This document shows positions 26,632 to 34,376 of a DNA stretch of 64,000 nt, piece after piece. A model generated the notes under the pieces. That model worked only from the letters and a program-made list of their open reading frames with translations. It made no database searches and was not told where the DNA came from. This DNA is from Stutzerimonas stutzeri. GTDB lineage: Bacteria > Pseudomonadota > Gammaproteobacteria > Pseudomonadales > Pseudomonadaceae. The position numbers were made by a program, and so were the translations under genes. The stretch is from contig NZ_CP007441.1 in NCBI RefSeq assembly GCF_000590475.1, forward strand, positions 4,595,032-4,659,031, given 5' to 3'. The first letter of the stretch is position 1; every line of letters begins with the position of its first letter.

Positions 26632-27728
26632 TGCTGGGTGATCACTCCCTTGACGAACCAGTCCATCTGCCACAACTCAGGGTCCGGCATGACCTCACCC
26701 GCGGCGATGCGCTCGGTGCCGTCACGGTCGACCATGGGGCCGGCGTAGATCTTCTTCTCGCCTTTGAGCAGCTCCTCGCGGGCGGCCATGATCTTGGCCT
26801 TGTCCGCTTCGGAAACGGCCGGGCCGCAGCAGGCCGCATCGGTACCGCCTTCGGCCATGGACAGCAGCGCGCCGTTCTCCGGCGGCGTCCAGTTGCCGGC
26901 GCTGATCTTCTTCAGCTCCGGAGCGAGGAATTTGTCCCAGACCCAGACCGATGAGCAGACGGTAGCGTCAGGGGCGAACTCACTCATGTTGCGGTGGTGG
27001 CCGGTGCCGTACACGCCGCGCTCTTGGGCGACGATCTGCGGCGTCGGGCTGTCGACGTGCTGGCCGAGTACATCGGCGCCAGCATCGATCAGCGCCATGG
27101 CAGCGGCGCGCTCCTTGACCGGATCGTTCCAGGCGCCGGTGTAGACCACGGTGACGGTGGCATCCGGGTTGATCTGCTGAGCACCGAGGGCAAAGGCGTT
27201 GACGGTCCAATTGACCTGGCCGAAGGGGTTGGCGGCGACGAAGCCGAGCTTGCCGGTCTTGGATGCCGCGCCAGCGGCCATGCCGCACAGGTACTGGCTT
27301 TCGTAGGTACGGCCGTAGAAGGACTCGAGATTGGCGCTGTTGGTTGTGCCTGAGCCGTTGAGGAAGGCTACATCCGGGTACTTGTCGGCCAGCTCCTTGA
27401 AGGTGTCCGAGTAACCGAAGGCGGTGCCGATGATCACGTTGGCGCCACGCTGGATCAGCCGATCCACCGCCGGGCGGATGGACGAGGCATTCTCTGGCAC
27501 GCTTTCGACGTACTGGATCTTGGTATCCAGCTCGGTTTCGAGCTTCTGCCGCGCCTCATCAAAGGCCTGGGTCCAGCCGCCGTCATTGCGCGGGCTGATG
27601 TAGAGCATGGCGATCTTTGCCGGCTTATCGAGGGTAAGGCCTTCTTGCGCCGAAGCGACGCCCGCCGTGGCTGTCAGGCCTAAAGCCACTGCCGCACACA
27701 AGGTCCGTTTCATGAACTTATTCAGCAT
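26628..27728 (-). CDS. BMP/PnrA-type periplasmic nucleoside- or nucleobase-binding lipoprotein-like protein
   Basis: The 366-residue protein starts with a signal peptide (KRTLCAAVALGLTATAGVAS, cleaved near AQEG) and has the BMP fold: KIAMLYISPRNDGGWTQAFDEA, VIIGTAFGYSDTFKELADKYPDV, LGFVAANPFGQVNWTVNAFALG and GADVLGQHVDSPTPQ. Family members bind nucleosides or bases. The context (codB-codA, rut genes) points to a pyrimidine or its nucleoside. The start at 27728 has AGGA upstream; an ATG five codons later is an alternative. Despite the family name no lipobox cysteine is obvious. Confidence 0.9.
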   Translation of the reverse strand: MLNKFMKRTLCAAVALGLTATAGVASAQEGLTLDKPAKIAMLYISPRNDGGWTQAFDEARQKLETELDTKIQYVESVPENASSIRPAVDRLIQRGANVIIGTAFGYSDTFKELADKYPDVAFLNGSGTTNSANLESFYGRTYESQYLCGMAAGAASKTGKLGFVAANPFGQVNWTVNAFALGAQQINPDATVTVVYTGAWNDPVKERAAAMALIDAGADVLGQHVDSPTPQIVAQERGVYGTGHHRNMSEFAPDATVCSSVWVWDKFLAPELKKISAGNWTPPENGALLSMAEGGTDAACCGPAVSEADKAKIMAAREELLKGEKKIYAGPMVDRDGTERIAAGEVMPDPELWQMDWFVKGVITQQ

Positions 27729-27753
27729 TTTTGATTTCCTGATGGTGGGATCG

Positions 27754-28140
27754 TCAAAGCATGTGGTTGATGCGAAACACGTTCTTTTCCGGATCCAGCA
27801 GCACGGCCTGATACCAGTGGTAATAGGTCTCGTAGGGCGCCTTGATCAGCGTCGCGCCCATCTCGCGGGCGATGGGCACCAGCCGATCAACCTCCTCTTT
27901 CGAATCGACATCGATGTTGAGCAGAAACTTGCAGCCGCGGGTCTCGGCGTATTCCTCAAGATGCAGCAGCTCGTAGGCCTCCAGCGCGTTGAAGCCAATA
28001 CAGGATTTACCGGTATCCAGCCCGCGAAAGATCGGCGAGGCGATCTCCGGAATGTTCCGGAAGCCGAACAGCTCGCGGTAGAAGCCGCTCAGCGCTTCGA
28101 TGTCGCGGGCGAAGACGTTGACGTAGGAGAGCGTGTTCAT
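27754..28140 (-). CDS. VOC-superfamily (glyoxalase/dioxygenase fold) protein
   Basis: The 128-residue protein is one VOC module: SYVNVFARDIEALSGFYREL, GFNALEAYELLHLEEYAE, and the closing DPEKNVFRI. Metal ligands of classic glyoxalases are not all evident, so the catalytic activity is open. It is sandwiched between the 2-oxoglutarate dioxygenase (ATGA overlap) and the binding-protein gene (25 bases), which ties it to uptake or first modification of the imported compound. No specific function can be named. Confidence 0.8.
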   Translation of the reverse strand: MNTLSYVNVFARDIEALSGFYRELFGFRNIPEIASPIFRGLDTGKSCIGFNALEAYELLHLEEYAETRGCKFLLNIDVDSKEEVDRLVPIAREMGATLIKAPYETYYHWYQAVLLDPEKNVFRINHML

Positions 28141-29147
28141 GCGACCTCCAGGCCTTTGCCGAAAGTGGTCTGCTTGACGAACTTGGAGAGCAGGTTGTCG
28201 CCGGAGGTGACCGGTGCGTGGCGCGGCGGATCGGATTCGCTGCAGCATCCTGGCAGGCACTCGATCAGCGCGTCGTAGTTGGGCTGATGGAAGAACACCA
28301 GCGACTGGCGCCCATTGTCGGCGGGACTGTCCTGAGGCGGGTTGACCACCCGATGCAGCGTGGAAATCCATTGATCGTTGGTCCACTGCATCATCAGGTC
28401 GCCGATGTTCACGGCGAACCCGTTCTCGACATAGGGCACGTCCACCCAATCGCCTTGCCGATTGCGTGCCTGCAGGCCGCCCAGGGCGTTGTCCGGCTTT
28501 ACGATGGTCAGGCTGCCATAGTCGGTGTGGGCACCGGCACGCATCTGGCCAGGCTCCACCTCACCCTTCACGTCCGGGTAGCTGAGGCTGCGGAACATGC
28601 TGATGTGCTTGTCGATCTTGTCGTCGAAGAAGGTTTCCGGCAGCTCCAGCGCCAGGGCGAAGATCCGCATGAGCGACTGCGACAACTCGCTCATAGCCGC
28701 GAAGTAGTCGCGGTAGGCCTGCTCGAAACCTTCGACCCCGGTCGGCCAGACATTCGGCGCGAAATGCGGGCCGGCGGCCGCGCAGCAGTAGTAGTCCTCA
28801 CCCGGCACATCGCTGGGGCCGATGGAGAAGGATTCCTTCAGATCGCCCGGCGCCGCCTCTTCAAGCGAATAAGACAGGCTCTCTTCGGCTACCGCGCTGT
28901 AGCCGCGCACCATTTCCGGGCTGGGTCGGTCGACCTTGCGTTTTTGCGGGAGCGGCAAGGCGAAGAATTCGCGCGTCAGCCGGGACACGCGCTGGATCAA
29001 TTCAGTGGGAATCTGGTGGTTGGTGATCACCAGAAAACCGATATCGCGACAGGCCTGGTCGACGGCCTTGGCCACCTGGGCCTTGCCCTGCTCCGTGCCG
29101 GCGAAATACGGCGCCAGGTCGATGATGGGTACGTATTGCAGAGTCAT
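28137..29147 (-). CDS. 2-oxoglutarate/Fe(II)-dependent dioxygenase (isopenicillin N synthase-like)
   Basis: The 336-residue protein has the N-terminal IPNS-like domain (VPIIDLAPYF, then CRDIGFLVITNHQIP and TREFFALPLPQKRK) and a double-stranded beta-helix core. The iron ligands are His207, Asp209 (AGAHTDYGSLT) and His265 (STLHRVVNP). Arg280-x-Ser282 (GRQSLVFF) should bind 2-oxoglutarate. It probably hydroxylates a small molecule; the operon with a nucleoside-type ABC importer, next to pyrimidine catabolism, suggests a nucleobase such as thymine. Fungal thymine 7-hydroxylase belongs to this superfamily. The ATG at 29147 has AAAGGAGG upstream. Confidence 0.85.
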   Translation of the reverse strand: MTLQYVPIIDLAPYFAGTEQGKAQVAKAVDQACRDIGFLVITNHQIPTELIQRVSRLTREFFALPLPQKRKVDRPSPEMVRGYSAVAEESLSYSLEEAAPGDLKESFSIGPSDVPGEDYYCCAAAGPHFAPNVWPTGVEGFEQAYRDYFAAMSELSQSLMRIFALALELPETFFDDKIDKHISMFRSLSYPDVKGEVEPGQMRAGAHTDYGSLTIVKPDNALGGLQARNRQGDWVDVPYVENGFAVNIGDLMMQWTNDQWISTLHRVVNPPQDSPADNGRQSLVFFHQPNYDALIECLPGCCSESDPPRHAPVTSGDNLLSKFVKQTTFGKGLEVA

Positions 29148-29465
29148 GGTGGAGCCCTCCTTTGACGCAAGGCTGAAACCCGAGCGCGTCGCCAATGGCG
29201 CAAGCGCTTCTGATGAAGGCCGCAGCGGGCCAGTCGTCCCGACTGCATGCGGGCCGACAGCCGAGGAGAGAGCAGAAAGCGTGCCAGTAAGCACATTCGC
29301 TTATTAATCAGCTGCTTAGCTTTTTGAAGCATCGGAATCGGATCGGATGGTCCACTTCGGAGCACTTGGTTTGTGCGCCACGCATGGAGAGCGGCACAGG
29401 TTGGGGCGCGCCAACGATGCTCCCCTACCCGTGGGCCCCCGGCCAGCCCAACAAGCGCAGCGCAC
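29148..29465. other. Intergenic region upstream of the dioxygenase/ABC operon
   Basis: No gene is seen. The minus-strand promoter of the dioxygenase-VOC-ABC operon must lie here. A RutR-like half-site is at 29341-29356 (separate entry), and an AT-rich patch at 29295-29330 could hold the promoter. The isochorismatase-type gene ends at 29466 and reads toward this region. Confidence 0.45.
29341..29356. promoter_or_regulatory. Degenerate RutR-like site upstream of the dioxygenase/ABC operon
   Basis: GATCGGATGGTCCACT has one good half (TGGTC) of the RutR consensus GACCA-N2-TGGTC. It shares the 10-mer ATGGTCCACT with the strong site upstream of rutA (31015-31024). It lies about 195 bases upstream of the dioxygenase start. 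The left half matches only three of five positions, so binding is uncertain. Confidence 0.4.
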
Positions 29466-30122
29466 TTATGAGGTAGCGCCCTGACGAATGCCCGCGAGCC
29501 TGCCGATTACGTCTTCTGTCGTGGCGACTTCACCGAACTCATAGGCAAACGTAGTGAGTGCAACGCGTTGTACGTCCGTTGCGCTGACGGCGCCCCAGCC
29601 GAGGTCGGGATAATCCATCGCGGCGTTGGCGTCGCTCAGGGCGATGACCTTGTATTCGCGGTGCACGGCGTCGCGGATGGTGGTGTCGCAGCAGACATTG
29701 GTCACGGTGCCACAGACGACCAGGGTGTCGATGTCCCGCGCGCGCAGCACCGTGTCGAGGTCGGTGTTGTGGAAGCCGCTATAGAAAAGCTTGTCGACAA
29801 TGACGTCTTCCGCGTCGGGTTCAAGCGCATCGATGATCTCGACGCCCGGATCATCGCGCGCGAGGATCTGATCGACGTTGGGGTACAGATCGCGCATCCG
29901 GCCCGTATCGCTGCCGTCGCCTCGCACCACATGGCGCAGGTAAATGACCGGCACCGCCGCGGCACGGGCGCACTCCAGCAGTGCAGCAATCGGTTGGATG
30001 ATGCCGGTAGTGGCCGGCACATAAAGCGCGCCATTCGGTTCGCAAAATACCTTTTGCATGTCGACGACGATTACAGCGGTACGGCCGGGATTCAGCGGCC
30101 AGGAGATCAGCGGCTTGCTCAT
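29466..30122 (-). CDS. Isochorismatase-family cysteine hydrolase
   Basis: The 218-residue protein has the amidase triad of this family: Asp21 (VIVVDMQKVF), Lys111 (IVDKLFYSGF) and Cys144 (VTNVCCDTT), plus the cis-peptide region GTVTNVC. It resembles RutB in layout (Asp41, Lys150, Cys183 there) but lacks the RutB N-terminal extension. It lies 33 bases downstream of rutR on the same strand and so is probably in the RutR unit. It may hydrolyse a ureido or carbamoyl intermediate from a substituted pyrimidine. The substrate is not known. Confidence 0.85.
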   Translation of the reverse strand: MSKPLISWPLNPGRTAVIVVDMQKVFCEPNGALYVPATTGIIQPIAALLECARAAAVPVIYLRHVVRGDGSDTGRMRDLYPNVDQILARDDPGVEIIDALEPDAEDVIVDKLFYSGFHNTDLDTVLRARDIDTLVVCGTVTNVCCDTTIRDAVHREYKVIALSDANAAMDYPDLGWGAVSATDVQRVALTTFAYEFGEVATTEDVIGRLAGIRQGATS

Positions 30123-30155
30123 GGTTCGGGCTCCTTGGACGAAGCCCGATGCGCC

Positions 30156-30866
30156 TCAGCGCGGTCGAACTCCGTTGAGTATCAATGATTGCAGGCTCTG
30201 CAGCGCGTCTTCGAAAAACGTCGGGTCATCCAGCGTACGGCCGGCGACTGCTTCGATCTGCACACGAAAGTCCGCGTAGTGCTGGGTGGTAGCCCAGAGC
30301 GAAAAGATCAGGTGATGGGGTTCGACCGGTGCCAGCTTGCCGGCGTCGATCCAAGCCTGGATCACCGCAACCTTGTTCTCCACAAGGTCACGCAAAGGCT
30401 GTTCCAACTCGCCCAGCAGCAACGGCGCCCCTTGCATGATTTCCATGCAGAACAGGCGCGATTCGGCGGGATGGTCGCGGGAGAGCTCGAGTTTGACGCG
30501 CAGATAATCGTTGATCGCGTCGATCGGATCCTGCTCGACGGAAAACGCTTGCAACGGCCGTAGCCAGACGTCGAGCAACTGGCGCAGAACGTTGACGTAG
30601 AGCTCTTCCTTGCTGCCGAAGTAGTACAGCAGGTTGGTCTTGGAGACATCGGCCTGCGTCGCGACCTGATCGAGGCTGGTGCCGTGTAGACCGAAGCGGG
30701 AGAACAGCTCCAGTGCGGCTTGCAGAATCGCGGCGCGTTTGCTCTCGATCAGGCGTGTGCGGCGGCTGAGTGCGCTGGCGCTGGGCTCGCGTACGGCGCC
30801 CTTCGCCTTGACGGTCTTGCTGGCGGTCAGGCGCCGGCGCGGGGGTGTTGGGGTCTGGTCTGTCAC
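30156..30866 (-). CDS. rutR: TetR-family regulator of pyrimidine use
   Basis: The protein from about residue 40 matches RutR: RAAILQAALELFSRFGLHGT, then SLDQVATQADVSKTNLLYYFGSKEELYVNVLRQLLDVWLRPL, and a C-terminal domain with DPIDAINDYLRVKLELSRDHP and LFSLWATTQHYADF. RutR senses uracil/thymine and represses rutABCDEFG. The start is uncertain: I take the GTG at 30866 (236 residues), which leaves a basic proline-rich N-terminal tail of about 35 residues compared with the 212-residue Escherichia coli protein. It is divergent from rutA, with a perfect RutR site between them. Confidence 0.85.
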   Translation of the reverse strand: MTDQTPTPPRRRLTASKTVKAKGAVREPSASALSRRTRLIESKRAAILQAALELFSRFGLHGTSLDQVATQADVSKTNLLYYFGSKEELYVNVLRQLLDVWLRPLQAFSVEQDPIDAINDYLRVKLELSRDHPAESRLFCMEIMQGAPLLLGELEQPLRDLVENKVAVIQAWIDAGKLAPVEPHHLIFSLWATTQHYADFRVQIEAVAGRTLDDPTFFEDALQSLQSLILNGVRPR

Positions 30867-31008
30867 GGCGTTACCGGTCGGGGTCAAACGGGAAGCTACT
30901 GTAGCGCGGGGCGAGGGCACCACGCACGAACGACGTCGGCCGACCGCCCCTCTGCGCATTTTTCGCACATCGGGCATGCAGCGCGCACAAACCAGGTGCT
31001 CCGTTTCA

Positions 31009-31020
31009 GACCAAATGGTC
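31009..31020. promoter_or_regulatory. RutR operator upstream of rutA
   Basis: GACCAAATGGTC matches the core of the known RutR consensus (TTGACCA-N2-TGGTCAA) at all ten core positions. It lies in the divergent rutR-rutA gap, 138 bases before the rutA start and 142 bases before the chosen rutR start, so it can control both directions. Confidence 0.85.
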
Positions 31021-31158
31021 CACTCGTTTTTCTGATAACAGCCCAAGCGATTGAAAACAAAGTGAAACTGTTTTTGGCCTGCATCCTGCTAAAGCATCTT
31101 CGACCCTGCCCGCCACGTTCGGGTAGCGCTTTCAGCCACGGTTTACAGAGGTGCTCCC

Positions 31159-32247
31159 ATGGATGTTGGTGTTTTCATTCCGATCGGCAACAACGGCTGG
31201 CTCATTTCCGAGAACGCGCCGCAGTACATGCCCTCGTTCGAACTGAACAAGGCCATCGTGCAAAAGGCCGAGGGCTATGGCTTCGACTTCGCGCTGTCGA
31301 TGATCAAGCTACGCGGCTTCGGCGGTAAGACCGAATTCTGGGAGCACAACCTGGAATCCTTCACGCTGATGGCCGGCCTCGCCGCGGTGACCAGCAAGAT
31401 CCAGCTGTTCGCCACCGCCGCCACCCTGACCCTGCCGCCGGCCATCGTCGCGCGCATGGCCTCGACCATCGATTCGATCTCCGGCGGCCGCTTCGGCGTG
31501 AATCTGGTGACTGGCTGGCAAAAGCCCGAGTACAGCCAGATGGGCATGTGGCCGGGCGATGAGTTCTTTGGCACCCGCTATCAGTATCTCGGCGAATACG
31601 CACAGGTGCTGCGCGACCTCTGGGAAACCGGACGCAGCGACTTCAAGGGCGAGCACTTCCAGATGGAAGACTGCCGCGTCAGCCCCAAGCCCCAGGCGGA
31701 CATGAAGATCATCTGCGCCGGCTCCAGCGATGCCGGCATGGCCTTCTCGGCGCAGTACGCCGATTACAACTTCTGCTTCGGCAAGGGCGTGAACACCCCG
31801 ACTGCCTTCGCGCCGGCCACCGATCGGTTGCTCAAGGCCACCGAGAAGACCGGCCGCAGCGTGACCTCCTGCGTGCTGTTCATGGTCATCACCGACGAGA
31901 CCGACGAAGCCGCTCGCGCCAAGTGGGAACACTACAAGGCGGGCGCGGATCAGGAAGCCATTGCCTGGCTCGGTGAACAAGGCGCGGCGGACAAGACCTC
32001 CGGCGGCGACACCAACGTGCGTCAGATGGCCGACCCGACCTCGGCGGTGAATATCAACATGGGCACGCTGGTTGGCTCCTACGCCGATGTCGCGAAGATG
32101 CTCGACGAAATCGCCACAGTGCCTGGCATGCAGGGCGTGATGCTGACCTTCGATGACTTCCTCGAGGGCATCGAGGCTTTCGGCCAGAAGATCCAGCCGC
32201 TGATGCAGAGCCGCCGCCATATCGAGCCGCTGAAGGAGAGCGCCTGA
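31159..32247 (+). CDS. rutA: Pyrimidine monooxygenase
   Basis: The 362-residue protein is a luciferase-like flavin monooxygenase that matches RutA throughout: MDVGVFIPIGNNGWLISENA, LNKAIVQKAEGYGFDFALSM, IKLRGFGGKTEFWEHNLESF and GGRFGVNLVTGWQKPEY. RutA opens the ring of uracil or thymine between N3 and C4 using FMNH2 (from RutF) and oxygen, yielding a ureidoacrylate peracid or ureidoacrylate. The ATG at 31159 has GAGGTG upstream. The last base of its stop overlaps the rutB start (TGATG). Confidence 0.96.
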   Translation: MDVGVFIPIGNNGWLISENAPQYMPSFELNKAIVQKAEGYGFDFALSMIKLRGFGGKTEFWEHNLESFTLMAGLAAVTSKIQLFATAATLTLPPAIVARMASTIDSISGGRFGVNLVTGWQKPEYSQMGMWPGDEFFGTRYQYLGEYAQVLRDLWETGRSDFKGEHFQMEDCRVSPKPQADMKIICAGSSDAGMAFSAQYADYNFCFGKGVNTPTAFAPATDRLLKATEKTGRSVTSCVLFMVITDETDEAARAKWEHYKAGADQEAIAWLGEQGAADKTSGGDTNVRQMADPTSAVNINMGTLVGSYADVAKMLDEIATVPGMQGVMLTFDDFLEGIEAFGQKIQPLMQSRRHIEPLKESA

Positions 32248-32993
32248 TGAATGCCATTGGATCGTTTTCCGGCTATGGCCTGGAGGCGCCGGACGAGGCG
32301 CTGAAATTGCCGGCGCGCCCCGAGCCGCTGGTAATGAAAGCGAGCGAAACCGCGCTGATCGTGGTGGATATGCAGAACGCCTATTCCACCAAGGGCGGCT
32401 ACCTGGATCTGGCGGGCTTCGATGTGTCGAGCACCGGGCCGGTGATCGAGAAGATCCGCCAGGCGCTGGCCACCGCACGTGCTGCCGGCATTCAGGTGAT
32501 CTTTCTGCAGAACGGCTGGGACAACGGGTACGTCGAGGCCGGCGGCCCGGGTTCGCCCAACTGGCACAAGTCCAACGCGCTGAAAACCATGCGCAAGCGC
32601 CCGGAGCTGGCCGGCACGCTGTTGGCCAAGGGCGGCTGGGACTACCAGTTGGTAGATGAACTCACGCCGCAGTCCGGCGACATCGTGGTGCCCAAGCCGC
32701 GCTACAGCGGCTTCTTCAACTCGCACCTGGACAGCACCCTGCGCGCCCGCGGCATCCGCAATCTGGTCTTCACCGGCATCGCCACCAATGTGTGCGTGGA
32801 ATCGACCCTGCGTGACGGCTTCCACCTGGAGTATTTCGGCGTGGTGCTGGCCGACGCGACGCATCAGGCCGGGCCTGAATTCGCCCAGCAGGCCGCGCTG
32901 TACAACATCGAGACGTTCTTTGGCTGGGTCTCGAACGTAGAAGATTTCTGCAGCACCTTTGCTTCCGCCAAGGCCACTGCCGACGCGCTCTAG
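32247..32993 (+). CDS. rutB: Ureidoacrylate amidohydrolase
   Basis: The 248-residue isochorismatase-fold hydrolase has Asp41 (LIVVDMQNAY), Lys150 (VVPKPRYSGF) and Cys183 (ATNVCVEST) as the catalytic triad, and the RutB-specific GSPNWHKSNALKTMRKRPEL. It cleaves the carbamoyl group from the RutA product, giving carbamate and 3-aminoacrylate. It starts in a TGATG overlap with rutA, indicating coupled translation. Confidence 0.95.
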   Translation: MNAIGSFSGYGLEAPDEALKLPARPEPLVMKASETALIVVDMQNAYSTKGGYLDLAGFDVSSTGPVIEKIRQALATARAAGIQVIFLQNGWDNGYVEAGGPGSPNWHKSNALKTMRKRPELAGTLLAKGGWDYQLVDELTPQSGDIVVPKPRYSGFFNSHLDSTLRARGIRNLVFTGIATNVCVESTLRDGFHLEYFGVVLADATHQAGPEFAQQAALYNIETFFGWVSNVEDFCSTFASAKATADAL

Positions 32994-33054
32994 ATCCGAA
33001 CAACGCGCCGCCCCGCAGCGGCCGCATTCAATCGCCTTGCAAGAGATCACCGAC

Positions 33055-33441
33055 ATGCCCAAGCAATCCATCATCCCCGCCGGCTCCGGCAAACCACTCG
33101 CCCCTTACGTCCCCGGCTCCATGGCCGACGGCGTGGTCTACGTCTCGGGTACCTTGCCCTTCGACAAGGACAACAATGTCGTCCATGTCGGCGATGCCGC
33201 CGCACAGACCCGCCACGTGCTGGAAATCATCAAAGGCGTCGTCGAAGCCGCTGGCGGCAGCATGGACGACGTCACTTTCAACATGATCATGCTCACCGAC
33301 TGGGCCAACTACGCAAAGGTCAACGAGGTGTACGCCGAGTATTTCCCCGGCGAGAAGCCCGCGCGCTACTGCATCCAGTGCGGTTTGGTAAAGCCCGATG
33401 CATTGATCGAGATCGCCAGCATCGCGCACGTCGGCAAGTGA
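33055..33441 (+). CDS. rutC: RidA-family 3-aminoacrylate deaminase/peracid reductase
   Basis: The 128-residue protein is a YjgF/RidA-family member with the RutC start MPKQSIIPAGSGKPLAPYVP and the family-closing CGLVKPDALIEIASIAH. It speeds hydrolysis of aminoacrylate to malonic semialdehyde (and was once thought to reduce the peracid). The arginine in GEKPARYCIQ is the conserved substrate-binding arginine. The ATG at 33055 is 61 bases after rutB; a longer frame upstream to 32959 overlaps rutB and has no site. Confidence 0.93.
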   Translation: MPKQSIIPAGSGKPLAPYVPGSMADGVVYVSGTLPFDKDNNVVHVGDAAAQTRHVLEIIKGVVEAAGGSMDDVTFNMIMLTDWANYAKVNEVYAEYFPGEKPARYCIQCGLVKPDALIEIASIAHVGK

Positions 33442-33451
33442 TATGCGCCCC

Positions 33452-33535
33452 GTAGGAGCGAGCTTGCTCGCGAACGCTTTCCAATGCTTTCCAATGCTTT
33501 CCAATGAGCGGCTTCGCAAGCAAGCCCGCTCCTAC
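33452..33535. repeat. REPIN: two inverted REP units with a 3 x 10-bp tandem repeat between them
   Basis: GTAGGAGCGAGCTTGCTCGC (from 33452) and its diverged inverted copy ending CCCGCTCCTAC (33535) are the two arms of a Pseudomonas REP doublet. Between them GCTTTCCAAT is repeated three times exactly (33476-33485, 33486-33495, 33496-33505). The element lies between rutC and rutD inside the operon, so it is transcribed and can fold into a long hairpin. Confidence 0.9.
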
Positions 33536-33566
33536 GCAAGTGCCAACACCTCGCGGAGGTACAAAC

Positions 33567-34364
33567 ATGCACTACGAAATCCACGGCCGCCTGGACGCCG
33601 ACGCACCGACGCTGGTGCTCAGCTCCGGGCTCGGCGGCGCGGGTGCCTTCTGGACACCGCAATTGCCGCTCCTGTCGCAGGACTACCGCGTACTGGTCTA
33701 TGACCAGCTGGGCACCAACAAGAGTCAGGCCTCGCTCCCGGAGGGTTACTCGATCGAATCCATGGCGCTCGAATTGCTGGATCTGCTCGACAGCCTGGAC
33801 ATCCGCCAGTGCCATTTCATCGGCCATGCGCTTGGCGGGCTGGTCGGGCTGCAAATGGCCCTGTTGCGCCCGCAACTGCTGCAGAGCCAGGTGCTGATCA
33901 ATGCCTGGAGCAGCCCGAACCCGCACAGCGCCCGCTGCTTCGCAGTCCGGACGACCCTGCTGCGCGACAGCGGTCCGGCCGCCTATGTACAGGCGCAGTC
34001 CCTGTTTCTCTATCCCCCGGACTGGATCGCCGCCAACAGTGCGCGACTGGCCAAGGACGACGAGCATGCTCTGGCGCATTTCCCAGCCCCGATTACCTTG
34101 CTGCGCCGGATCGAAGCGCTGCTGGATTTCGATATCGAGGCCGAACTGGCAAGCATCCAGACGCCGACATTGCTGATCGCCAACCGCGACGACATGCTGG
34201 TCCCCTGGAACCGCTCGCAGCACATGGCAAACGTACTGCCCAATGCGCGCCTGGAACTGCTGGAATATGGCGGCCACGCCTCCAGCGTCAGCGACAGCGA
34301 ACTTTTCAACCGAGTCCTGCTGGACTATCTGGCCGAGCGATGCGGTCAGGTCGCGGCAGCCTGA
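33567..34364 (+). CDS. rutD: Alpha/beta-hydrolase-fold aminoacrylate/carbamate hydrolase
   Basis: The 265-residue protein has an alpha/beta-hydrolase fold: DAPTLVLSSGLGGAGAFW (oxyanion), RVLVYDQLGTNKS, and the nucleophile elbow FIGHALGG. The elbow has Ala88 where a serine nucleophile normally stands, the known peculiarity of RutD. It assists aminoacrylate/carbamate hydrolysis in the pathway. The ATG at 33567 has GGAGG upstream and lies after the REPIN; an earlier in-frame ATG at 33504 falls inside the REPIN and is unlikely. Confidence 0.93.
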   Translation: MHYEIHGRLDADAPTLVLSSGLGGAGAFWTPQLPLLSQDYRVLVYDQLGTNKSQASLPEGYSIESMALELLDLLDSLDIRQCHFIGHALGGLVGLQMALLRPQLLQSQVLINAWSSPNPHSARCFAVRTTLLRDSGPAAYVQAQSLFLYPPDWIAANSARLAKDDEHALAHFPAPITLLRRIEALLDFDIEAELASIQTPTLLIANRDDMLVPWNRSQHMANVLPNARLELLEYGGHASSVSDSELFNRVLLDYLAERCGQVAAA

Positions 34365-34376
34365 GGGATCCCGAAC

